A stretch of 5,711 nt of DNA from Bacteroidota bacterium. Lineage in GTDB: Bacteria > Bacteroidota > Bacteroidia > SpSt-205 > S141-50. A program made the translations under genes and the position numbers. The stretch lies in the NCBI GenBank assembly GCA_015490695.1, contig WFXK01000255.1, positions 1 to 5,711 on the forward strand, read 5' to 3'. Under the pieces are notes generated by a model, which was not told where the DNA came from, did not search any database, and saw only the letters and a program-made list of their open reading frames with translations. Of this stretch, positions 1 to 5,711 are shown piece by piece (position 1 is the first letter of the stretch; the number at the start of each line of letters is the position of its first letter).

Positions 1-410
1 GCTATGGCATAGATATGTCGCGCTTAGATAATTTGATTGCTTTTCAAGCGGCTATTGCCTTGTTAAGGGAAAGAGGTATGGAAGAGCGCATTCATGAGGT
101 TTACTATCGTTGTGAAGAGGCAGAAGCGAAAGGGGCTTTGCATGAACAAAACTTTGTAAAAGCAATTTATGAACCTTTTTCTTATGAAGAAGTTTCTCAA
201 AAGATTGCAGAAATGCTTGCAATTCCTTCCTTAGAATGTCCTTTAACGATTGTTTATCAGACTTTAGAGAATTTAAAAAGAGCGATTCCCGACCATAGAG
301 GAGATTGGTATTTTTCAGGGAATTATCCTACGCCTGGTGGGAATGTTACTGTCAATCGTGCTTATATTCTTTATTACGAAGGGGTTAAGCAGCGGGCTTA
401 TCAGATTTAA
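1..410 (+). CDS. purF: Amidophosphoribosyltransferase, C-terminal part (partial, 5' end off the window)
   Basis: This is the 3' end of a gene for amidophosphoribosyltransferase, which makes 5-phosphoribosylamine from PRPP and glutamine, the first committed step of de novo purine synthesis in the cytoplasm. The frame is open to the left edge; the first visible residues are YGIDMSRLDNLIAF. YGIDM is the conserved stretch near the C-terminal end of the PRPP-binding domain in PurF, so the ATG at 15 is an internal Met, not the start. About 135 residues are visible. The tail (NFVKAIYEPF, then GDWYFSGNYPTPGG, ending in NRAYILYYEGVKQRAY) resembles the extended C-terminus I know from Bacteroidota PurF and is absent from the short E. 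coli type. The catalytic N-terminal Cys and most of the PRPP loop lie outside, so activity cannot be judged. The stop TAA at 408-410 overlaps the stop of the convergent HU/SPOR gene. Family assignment is from recalled sequence similarity. Confidence 0.87.
   Translation, partial: YGIDMSRLDNLIAFQAAIALLRERGMEERIHEVYYRCEEAEAKGALHEQNFVKAIYEPFSYEEVSQKIAEMLAIPSLECPLTIVYQTLENLKRAIPDHRGDWYFSGNYPTPGGNVTVNRAYILYYEGVKQRAYQI
407..410. other. Overlapping convergent stop codons (shared TTAA)
   Basis: The TAA of purF (408-410, plus strand) and the TAA of the HU/SPOR gene (409-407, minus strand) share the palindrome TTAA, so the convergent reading frames overlap by 4 bases and no intergenic space is left. 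The stops also sit at the centre of a short inverted repeat, AGATT-T-AATCT (403-413), followed on the plus strand by a T-rich run. Any terminator for either gene must lie inside the other gene. Confidence 0.95.
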
Positions 411-1384
411 TCTTTTTTCTCTTTATAAATCCAGACACCCTCTACTTCAGAAGAAAGTTGTTTTTGCAATTCTAAAGCTTTGTTTTTATCGGTTGTTTGC
501 AGCACACTGATGCGATACCATCCTGCTTTGGTAGGATGTTTTATTTTCTTTGCGTTATAGCCTTTTTGTTTCCAACGGCGTACTTCTCTGTTAGCGCGCT
601 TAGCTCCCTTAGCACTACTAACAATCACATGATAAACGAACTGCGGTTTAGGTGCTTCTTCTGTGGTTGTGGTGGTCTGTTGTTTAGGTTTCTGCTCTTG
701 TGCAGTTGCTGGTTTTTCTGCTTTCTTTTCTGTTTTTGTTTGTTCTTTTTGCGGGGTGGGCGAAGTAATTTGCTTAGGAGTCTCTACACGTTCAACAACG
801 GATTCTGGTTTAGATGTTTCTTTTTTCGTTTTGAAGATCTTATCTTTAAAGAAATAACCTAAGGTACCTAAGGCGCCTAAGATGAGCACGATAAATAGAA
901 TAGTTGCGACTCTTATTCGGCGTTTGGGTTTTTCTCCTACTAAGGTTGCGAAGCTGGCAGCTTGCCGCTCTGTAACCTTCACGGGAACCGCAGAAACCGG
1001 CATCAATCCATAAGTAAACAAACTCTTTTGATTATCAAACTTATACGCTCCTGCACTTTTTTTAATTACGCCTAATCCTTCTAATTCAATGCTGCCGATA
1101 GAGTCTAAATATTTTTGCATGTATTCTCCCAGTGCTTTTGCTACTGCTTGGGCTTCTTGACGGGAAATATGATAGTGTTGCACTAAGAAATCATAGAAGC
1201 GATTTAGTCGCGTTTGTCCTTTTTTGATTTGTATAGTAGAAACGGGTGGAAAAATGATTTTTTTATCGGTTCTGATTTGGGCATTTCGGCGCATGCGAAC
1301 AAAAGTGCCTACGCCCGGAATGGAAAATTCTTCTAATTCTTTCAATGCTGCCATTAAAATGCCAACAACGTGTTCGGTTCCCAT
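407..1384 (-). CDS. HU-domain / SPOR-domain single-pass membrane protein
   Basis: The protein has 325 residues. Residues 1 to about 122 look like two tandem HU/IHF-superfamily units of the CCDC81-like Bacteroidota type: the first carries SIPGVGTFV (21-29) and IIFPPVSTIQIKK (43-55), the second LDSIGSIELEGLGVI (93-107) then YKFDNQ (114-119). A basic stretch KPKRR (152-156) precedes a transmembrane helix at about 157-178 with a GxxGxxG pattern (G170, G173, G176). By the positive-inside rule the HU part is cytoplasmic and the C-terminus periplasmic. Residues about 181-247 form a Lys/Glu/Pro/Gln/Thr-rich, probably disordered linker with five Thr in a row (237-241). Residues about 248-322 form a SPOR domain (YHVIVSSAKG, ANREVRRWKQKGYNAK, WYRISVLQTTDKNKA), a fold that in known members binds glycan strands stripped of stem peptides at division septa. 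The ATG lies 6 bases after the barrel stop, with no Shine-Dalgarno motif. The domain order is well supported; DNA binding and septal localisation are inferred. Confidence 0.85.
   Translation of the reverse strand: MGTEHVVGILMAALKELEEFSIPGVGTFVRMRRNAQIRTDKKIIFPPVSTIQIKKGQTRLNRFYDFLVQHYHISRQEAQAVAKALGEYMQKYLDSIGSIELEGLGVIKKSAGAYKFDNQKSLFTYGLMPVSAVPVKVTERQAASFATLVGEKPKRRIRVATILFIVLILGALGTLGYFFKDKIFKTKKETSKPESVVERVETPKQITSPTPQKEQTKTEKKAEKPATAQEQKPKQQTTTTTEEAPKPQFVYHVIVSSAKGAKRANREVRRWKQKGYNAKKIKHPTKAGWYRISVLQTTDKNKALELQKQLSSEVEGVWIYKEKKD
519..548 (+). terminator. Candidate intrinsic terminator for purF inside the opposing SPOR gene
   Basis: Read on the plus strand, CATCCTGC (519-526) pairs with GTAGGATG (531-538): an 8-bp stem with one G-U pair and a four-base TTTG loop. 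It is followed at once by TTTTATTTTC (539-548). It lies about 110 bases after the purF stop and faces the correct way for purF transcripts. On the minus strand the T-run becomes an A-run before the hairpin, so it would not terminate the opposite operon. The same bases encode residues around K279-Y290 of the SPOR domain. It could be chance from coding sequence; the tight loop and immediately adjacent T-run argue in favour. Confidence 0.45.
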
Positions 1385-1390
1385 AAGCGT

Positions 1391-3031
1391 TTATAATTGA
1401 ATAATAATGCCTGCTAAGAAATCTAAGGGGCGCTCTTTGTAGCCCCACCACCTTTCATAAGGCGAATTTAGTAAATTATTCCCTTCAACAAAAAAAGCAA
1501 CATACTTAGAAAAATGATAACGAAGGTGTAAAAACACGTTTAAAAATGCTGGTTCATAAACAAAAATCCCTTTTTTGTATCCCATATAACGCCGTCCTAA
1601 ATAAGTAGCCCAAGTCATTATCCACAATTTTTTCCCCATTTGGTACCGAAGATAAATATCCCATTGATTTCTTGGTAATTGGGGCAACCAACCCGATTGG
1701 GTACCAAAAAAACGATATAAAAAAGTATCTTGTTCACCTACGTTGACAAAATAGTGTCTGAAATGCCAACGTAGACCGACTTCAAAATGGTTTTCTCGCA
1801 AATAATAAAGATGCAAAGTGCTTCCTAAGGCTTGAACATCGGTGTAAAATGCTTGGAAACGTCCCCAATTACCTGAGAAAGCAGAATCTTCGTAGCTGGT
1901 ATAAAACAAAGATGCTTGTGCGATACTATGGTAAAACAGTGTTAGACGACTTCCGAAATGTTTTATTCTTCCTTGGAGGTATCCTTCTATTTGTAAGGGT
2001 TGCCATGTTGGTTTTTGAACCACTTGCGAATCTAAATAAAACATACTTTGTTGCCAGTAGCCTCTAAAAGGAAAATGGAGGTTACCATCTAAGGAGACAC
2101 CTCCTTGTAAACGAAAAGGAATAAAATCGTAACGCACTTTAATAATAGGATAAAAGAAAACAACCAGATTTTGAAGGTAATAGAAACCTGGACCTACTTG
2201 GAAGAACCAGCGTTGGTATTGGTATTGCCATTGCGGAGCGAGATGGAATCCGTAAGTTTTGATGGTATCTTGCCATTGTGCGTAAAAGAGGCTCCCTTGA
2301 ATATGGGCTTGCATACCTAACCATGGCAATGGAAAATGAACATAAGGACGCAGGAATAAACCTAATTCGCTATTATCAAAGCGGTCTTTATAACCATAGA
2401 CCTGCAGGGGAAAATCGTAATAAAGTTTTTGGGTGTCGGGGTAATGGGCAAATCCTATATTTAAAAATAAGGTATTCCACTGGTTGCGGAGGGTTTTTAA
2501 ATCTATGGGCTCTTGTGCTATGGCATAATAGTGGGTTCTATGCAACGCATAAGAAAGTTGGCTATAGAATTTTTGTTGGTCAAAGAAGCGTTGGTAGTAG
2601 GCTGTTAGGTTATGGTGTCCGAATCGGGCTGCGGGCAAATGGCCTTGGAAGGTATAACGGTTTTCATAAGAAAAACCAAAGTGTTTATGCAGGTCTCTTC
2701 CATTATGCCATTGGATTTGGGTAAAACCTGTAAAGAAGCGTCCAAACCCAAGTTTAGCAAAACGAGGGTATAAAGGTTCCCATCGTTGTTTAGGAACATC
2801 CAATACTTTGACTTTCAAAGGAGCTACTTCAGGAAGGAAAGCGATTTCAGGAGGGGTATAAGGCAAAGTATCTGGTGGCACTTCTATTTGATAATGTGGA
2901 GGGGTCATTAAAGGCTTTTCTAAAGGGACGGGCAACTGCTCAACCGAATAACGTTCTAAAACCAAGGTGTCTTTTTCAAGGATTTGTCCAAAAAGGAGAG
3001 CAGTCAAAAGGAAAAGGATTAAGAGCCGCAT
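1391..3031 (-). CDS. Outer-membrane beta-barrel protein, TonB-receptor-like but lacking a plug
   Basis: The protein has 546 residues. It begins with a short hydrophobic signal peptide (MRLLILFLLTALLFG, cleavage probably near residues 15-17, no lipobox Cys), followed by a Pro-rich periplasmic segment (about 34-86) and then a long aromatic-rich region (about 90-546) of alternating polar and hydrophobic residues typical of outer-membrane beta strands, e.g. GFGRFFTGFTQIQWHN, FFQVGPGFYYLQN. The C-terminal FVEGNNLLNSPYERWWGY (514-531) matches the last-strand region of TonB-dependent receptors in Bacteroidota, often written NLLN..Y..W.GY. No plug domain and no carboxypeptidase-like N-terminal domain are present, and the protein is shorter than true receptors, so energised import is doubtful. 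Its ATG (3031-3029) directly follows the dxs stop, suggesting translational coupling. The substrate is unknown. Class is fairly sure; a more specific family is not. Confidence 0.75.
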   Translation of the reverse strand: MRLLILFLLTALLFGQILEKDTLVLERYSVEQLPVPLEKPLMTPPHYQIEVPPDTLPYTPPEIAFLPEVAPLKVKVLDVPKQRWEPLYPRFAKLGFGRFFTGFTQIQWHNGRDLHKHFGFSYENRYTFQGHLPAARFGHHNLTAYYQRFFDQQKFYSQLSYALHRTHYYAIAQEPIDLKTLRNQWNTLFLNIGFAHYPDTQKLYYDFPLQVYGYKDRFDNSELGLFLRPYVHFPLPWLGMQAHIQGSLFYAQWQDTIKTYGFHLAPQWQYQYQRWFFQVGPGFYYLQNLVVFFYPIIKVRYDFIPFRLQGGVSLDGNLHFPFRGYWQQSMFYLDSQVVQKPTWQPLQIEGYLQGRIKHFGSRLTLFYHSIAQASLFYTSYEDSAFSGNWGRFQAFYTDVQALGSTLHLYYLRENHFEVGLRWHFRHYFVNVGEQDTFLYRFFGTQSGWLPQLPRNQWDIYLRYQMGKKLWIMTWATYLGRRYMGYKKGIFVYEPAFLNVFLHLRYHFSKYVAFFVEGNNLLNSPYERWWGYKERPLDFLAGIIIQL

Positions 3032-4954
3032 TTATTTTACTTTTACGTTTAATAACTTAAGTACTGTTTGTATAATGCCTTGTGCGTCATAGCCGCATTC
3101 TTTATAGAGTTCTTGTTGGGTTCCGTGGCTTATGAATCGGTCGGGGATTCCTAATCGGATAACAGGGAGGAAGTAGCGGTGTTCTGCCATGAATTCTAAT
3201 ACGGCGCTACCAAATCCACCCATAATTACACCGTCTTCTACAGTAATGATTTTATCATAGCGGTTACAGATTTCATGGAGGAGTTCTTCATCTAAGGGTT
3301 TGACAAAGCGCATGTCGTAGTGAGCGGGATAAATACCTTGTTGTTGTAGTTGTTTTATAGCTTGTTGGGCGAAGTTTCCTACGTGTCCGATGGTTAAAAT
3401 AGCGATGGTTTCTCCTTCTGTGAGGCATCTTCCTTTACCGATAGGGACTTTTTCCATGGGGACTTTCCAATGGAGGGTTACGCCTCTACCTCTGGGGTAA
3501 CGGATTACGAAGGGGTGTTGGGTATCTATAGCGGTATACATGAGGTTTCTGAGTTCAATTTCATTCATGGGTGCGGAGACGATCATGTTGGGGATGATGC
3601 GCATGTAAGCGATGTCGAAGGCGCCGTGGTGGGTTGGTCCATCAGCGCCAACTAAACCGGCACGGTCTAAGGAGAAGATAACAGGTAAATCTTGCAGGGC
3701 AACATCATGGATTACTTGGTCATATCCTCGTTGACAGAAGGTAGAATAGATGCAGCAGAAGGGAATCATGCCTTGGGTTGCTAAGCCTGCGGCGAAGGTG
3801 ACTGCGTGTTGTTCTGCAATCCCTACGTCAAAACAACGTTCAGGCATGAGTGCTTTCATCTTTTTTAATCCATGTCCGCTGAGCATTGCAGGGGTAATCG
3901 CAACAATCTTTGGATTTTGCTTTGCCAGTTCTATAATGGTTTCTCCAAAGACTTCTTGGTATTTGGGTGGTTTAGGTGCGTTGCTTTCAGGTTCAATTTC
4001 TATTTTTTCTCCTGTTTCAACATCAAAGGGGACGCTGGCAGCATGCCATTTGGTTTGGTCTTGCTCTGCTGGCTTAAAGCCTTTTCCTTTAACGGTGATA
4101 CAATGCAACAATCGGGGTCCTCGTAACGCCTTAATGTCTTTTAATAAACGAACTAAATGCACTACATCGTGGCCGTCTACAGGTCCGAAATAACGAAAGC
4201 CGAGGCTTTCAAACAACATACCAGGGCGAGAGATAAAAGAAAGCACCAGCTCTTCTATTCTTGCGGCTAAGCGCCTTGCCGTTGGTCCAAAAGAAGAGAA
4301 GTTGCCTAAAATGCGCCAAAGTTCATCACGGATTTTGTTATAGGTTTTAGATGCGGTAATATCGGTTAAATATTCTTTTAGGGCGCCTACATTGGGGTCT
4401 ATGGACATTTTATTGTCGTTGAGGATAACTAATAGGTCGGCTTGTTCGTAGCCTGCGTGGTTAAGGGCTTCAAAAGCCATGCCGCCTGTTAAAGCGCCGT
4501 CTCCAATCACAGCGACCACATGGCGGTCTTGGATGTTTTGCAGTTTTAATGCAATTACCATCCCTAAGGCAGCAGAAATAGAGGTAGAGGAGTGTCCAAC
4601 ACCAAAAGTGTCATAAATAGATTCTGAACGCTTAGGAAATCCTGAAATGCCCCCATAACGACGATTGGTATGGAAGACTTTTCTTCGTCCTGTTAAGATT
4701 TTATGTCCATAAGCTTGGTGTCCAACATCCCATACTAAAAGGTCTTTGGGGGTGTCAAATACATAGTGAAGCGCTACAGTAAGTTCTACGACGCCAAGGC
4801 TGGCACCAAAATGCCCACCATAACGAGCAACATGGTGAATAATAAACTTTCGTAAATCTTCACATAATAACGGCAGCTCTTCCAAGGACAATTTACGTAA
4901 ATCTTCTGGATATTCCACTTTTTGTAAATAAGGACCTACAGGAATTTCATTCAT
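3032..4954 (-). CDS. dxs: 1-deoxy-D-xylulose-5-phosphate synthase
   Basis: DXS condenses pyruvate and glyceraldehyde 3-phosphate, using thiamine diphosphate and Mg2+, to give 1-deoxy-D-xylulose 5-phosphate, the entry step of the MEP isoprenoid pathway and a branch point to thiamine and pyridoxal in many bacteria. From the ATG at 4954 it has 640 residues, the usual family length. Visible motifs (that numbering): GGHFGASLGVVELT with the conserved His48; WDVGHQAYGHKILTGRR (76-92); the thiamine-binding GDG (151-153) through NDN (179-181); VGIAEQHAVTFAAGLA (377-392) with catalytic Glu381; DRAGLVGADGPTHHGAFD (430-447); and RYPRGRG (485-491). Pyrimidine-binding and C-terminal transketolase domains are both complete, and no key residue is missing. 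A TTG at 4963-4961 in the same frame would add three residues (MLP); I prefer the ATG because it is the common start codon and neither site has a Shine-Dalgarno motif to decide. It abuts the barrel gene and lies 38 bases after hsdS. Confidence 0.97.
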   Translation of the reverse strand: MNEIPVGPYLQKVEYPEDLRKLSLEELPLLCEDLRKFIIHHVARYGGHFGASLGVVELTVALHYVFDTPKDLLVWDVGHQAYGHKILTGRRKVFHTNRRYGGISGFPKRSESIYDTFGVGHSSTSISAALGMVIALKLQNIQDRHVVAVIGDGALTGGMAFEALNHAGYEQADLLVILNDNKMSIDPNVGALKEYLTDITASKTYNKIRDELWRILGNFSSFGPTARRLAARIEELVLSFISRPGMLFESLGFRYFGPVDGHDVVHLVRLLKDIKALRGPRLLHCITVKGKGFKPAEQDQTKWHAASVPFDVETGEKIEIEPESNAPKPPKYQEVFGETIIELAKQNPKIVAITPAMLSGHGLKKMKALMPERCFDVGIAEQHAVTFAAGLATQGMIPFCCIYSTFCQRGYDQVIHDVALQDLPVIFSLDRAGLVGADGPTHHGAFDIAYMRIIPNMIVSAPMNEIELRNLMYTAIDTQHPFVIRYPRGRGVTLHWKVPMEKVPIGKGRCLTEGETIAILTIGHVGNFAQQAIKQLQQQGIYPAHYDMRFVKPLDEELLHEICNRYDKIITVEDGVIMGGFGSAVLEFMAEHRYFLPVIRLGIPDRFISHGTQQELYKECGYDAQGIIQTVLKLLNVKVK

Positions 4955-4992
4955 AGGCAGCAAAGTTAAGGCTTTTCTTTATAACTTTAGTG
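4955..4992 (-). other. hsdS-dxs spacer with small inverted repeats
   Basis: This 38-base AT-rich spacer is the largest gap in the window. On the minus strand it carries AAAGTTA (4988-4982) and TAACTTT (4968-4962), a perfect 7-bp inverted repeat with a 13-base loop, just before the dxs start. A second short one (TAGTG at 5005-5001, CACTA at 4992-4988) spans the hsdS stop. Neither is followed by a T-run, so they do not look like terminators. The right arm is part of TAACTTTG, which fits the Bacteroidota -7 consensus TAnnTTTG, but I see no TTTG at the -33 distance and transcription would start almost at the ATG. Regulatory meaning is unproven. Confidence 0.25.
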
Positions 4993-5711
4993 TTATGAAG
5001 CACTATGAGATTGAACACGTAATTTGCCTGTTAACAAAAGTTTCATCATCTTCTTTTTCGCCCGCTCTACATGGAAACACATTTTACGACGGTTTTCTAT
5101 TAAATTATCTATTGCCAGCAGCCGTCTGGCTATCTCTTTTTGTTCAGAGAGAGAGGGAAGAGGAATGAGGAATGAACTAAGAGAAGTTTTTGTAATCTGA
5201 GGCTGTCCAGTGCCTGCTATTGTCCTACTTAAATCTGAGTAAGATAGCAAGTAATATAGAAATCTTTTATTCAAAGTATTAAGGTTCAGAGGAGATACAA
5301 CCATTGCATTATTGGTAATGAAAGAACGCGGGGATGACATGTTAATTGTTCCGCAAGTTGAGCCTCTACAAGTGACCAACACTTCTTCTTTTTCATGAGT
5401 GTATTGGTCATAGTACCCAATTATGCCATTAGCTCCGTAAACAGGATACCCTTTTGGTAGCAGCTTGGAGGTAGCTAATACTTTACCTTGTTGTAGACTA
5501 GCTACCTCTATTACTTTTTTTACTTCCCACGTTTCAGGTATTTTTCCGATAGGGGTATTTTTAAATCGTTCATGTTTAAACACCCCGCGAGAGAAATAAA
5601 GTTTCATCAATGCTTTTTTAATGCGTTGGTAGTGGTGGATTTGTTTTTGTAGGGTTTCTAAAAGGCGGTCAAAGGCGCTGAGGACGGAGGCAATGGCGCG
5701 TTGTTCGGGGA
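4993..5711 (-). CDS. hsdS: Type I restriction-modification specificity subunit, C-terminal part (partial, 5' end off the window)
   Basis: HsdS gives the DNA target specificity of type I restriction-modification complexes, assembled with HsdM and HsdR. The frame is open to the right edge, so 238 residues are visible; the TTG/ATG at 5610/5607 is internal. The first residues, PEQRAIASVLSAFDRLLETL followed by QKQIHHYQRIKKALMKL, are the central conserved coiled-coil helix that separates the two target-recognition domains. Then NTPIGKIPETWEVKKV opens the second target-recognition domain, with YPVYGANGIIGYYD, VTCRGSTCGTIN and FITNNAMVV, as in Methylase_S (PF01420) domains. The second conserved helix, LSEQKEIARRLLAIDNLIE to MMKLLLTGKLRV, closes the protein. 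The first recognition domain and any hsdM/hsdR partners would lie to the right. GC content falls from about 59% in the last 61 bases of the window to 25% in 5221-5280 (hand count), consistent with a swapped recognition domain. The family is certain; whether the whole system is intact cannot be seen. Confidence 0.93.
   Translation of the reverse strand, partial: PEQRAIASVLSAFDRLLETLQKQIHHYQRIKKALMKLYFSRGVFKHERFKNTPIGKIPETWEVKKVIEVASLQQGKVLATSKLLPKGYPVYGANGIIGYYDQYTHEKEEVLVTCRGSTCGTINMSSPRSFITNNAMVVSPLNLNTLNKRFLYYLLSYSDLSRTIAGTGQPQITKTSLSSFLIPLPSLSEQKEIARRLLAIDNLIENRRKMCFHVERAKKKMMKLLLTGKLRVQSHSAS
5037..5048. repeat. 12-base direct repeat, copy 1 (after the second recognition domain of hsdS)
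   Basis: AAAGTTTCATCA on the plus strand is identical to the copy at 5598-5609. Here it encodes the MMKL of the C-terminal conserved helix. The two copies bracket the second target-recognition domain. Confidence 0.6.
5598..5609. repeat. 12-base direct repeat, copy 2 (before the second recognition domain of hsdS)
   Basis: AAAGTTTCATCA, identical to 5037-5048 and 561 bases away in the same orientation. Here it encodes the LMKL end of the central conserved helix. It lies in the same relative place within the internally repeated architecture of HsdS, so common ancestry of the two helices may explain it without any recombination role. Confidence 0.6.

Noticed and set aside
15..17. ATG as start of a small hypothetical gene
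   Set aside because: The frame is open upstream and encodes YGID before this Met, matching the conserved YGIDM of PurF; it is an internal residue.
195..223. Minus-strand terminator for the dxs operon inside purF: ATTGCA/TGCAAT stem followed by CTTTT
   Set aside because: The stem is only 6 bp and AT-rich, the loop has 8 bases and the T-run has four Ts; it is no better than expected by chance in coding sequence, though I saw no stronger candidate.
386..420. TAAGC/GCTTA hairpin just before the purF stop as its terminator
   Set aside because: The stem has 5 bp and ends about 10 bases before the T-rich tract, too far for a classical intrinsic terminator; the hairpin at 519-538 fits better.
497..862. 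121-codon open frame on the plus strand, very rich in Phe, Cys and Leu
   Set aside because: It is the complement of the Lys/Glu/Pro-rich linker and SPOR region; the hydrophobic look comes from reading Lys/Glu codons (AAA, GAA) backwards.
2278..2724. 148-codon open frame on the plus strand
   Set aside because: It lies wholly antisense to the barrel gene, whose frame has a signal peptide and barrel pattern; the antisense product has no recognisable domain.
3750..4193. 147-codon open frame on the plus strand
   Set aside because: Antisense to unmistakable dxs coding sequence that carries the catalytic motifs; no plausible domain in the product.
4961..4968. TAACTTTG (minus strand) as a Bacteroidota promoter for dxs
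   Set aside because: It matches the -7 consensus but no -33 TTTG is found at the usual distance, and the motif partly arises from the small inverted repeat.
5605..5610. TTG/ATG as the start of a 205-residue solo specificity protein
   Set aside because: Manual translation upstream stays open to the edge and gives the conserved central helix of HsdS (PEQRAIASVLSAFDRLLE), so the gene continues beyond the window.
1..5711. CRISPR array, tRNA or rRNA genes, insertion sequence
   Set aside because: I saw no regularly spaced repeats, no cloverleaf with a TTC-type T-loop, no rRNA stretches and no transposase motifs; nearly every base is accounted for by five coding regions.

Overview
The window looks like a compact chromosomal segment from a member of the Bacteroidota. 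The evidence is the PurF C-terminus with the long tail typical of that phylum, a tandem-HU plus SPOR membrane protein of a kind I know only from that phylum, a plug-less TonB-receptor-like outer-membrane barrel, and starts preceded by A/T-rich sequence with no Shine-Dalgarno motif. Order or genus cannot be fixed from this sequence. Coding density is almost complete: the largest gap between genes is 38 bases, so there is no gene-free stretch over 300 bases.

Layout, left to right. Positions 1-410 (+) hold the 3' end of purF, which starts off the left edge. Everything else is on the minus strand and, in transcription order from the right edge, reads: the 3' part of a type I restriction-modification specificity gene (hsdS, 5711-4993, start off the right edge); dxs (4954-3032); an outer-membrane beta-barrel gene (3031-1391); and an HU-HU-TM-SPOR gene (1384-407). 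The dxs stop directly abuts the barrel start (TAA-ATG), and the barrel stop lies 6 bases before the HU/SPOR start, so these three genes are very probably one translationally coupled operon. The hsdS gene lies 38 bases upstream in the same direction and may be co-transcribed or may be a neighbour of different history. purF and the HU/SPOR gene converge with stop codons overlapping in a shared TTAA.

Functionally, dxs supplies isoprenoid precursors (including the undecaprenyl carrier for peptidoglycan and other envelope polymers), the barrel sits in the outer membrane, and the SPOR protein probably binds septal peptidoglycan while presenting HU-type nucleic-acid-binding domains to the cytoplasm. 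An envelope/cell-division theme for the operon is an inference.

Most worth a second look: the HU-TM-SPOR protein as a possible chromosome-to-cell-wall tether; its coupling to dxs and a barrel; a good intrinsic-terminator-like hairpin for purF buried inside the SPOR coding region of the opposing gene; and the mosaic composition and 12-base direct repeats around the second target-recognition domain of hsdS.
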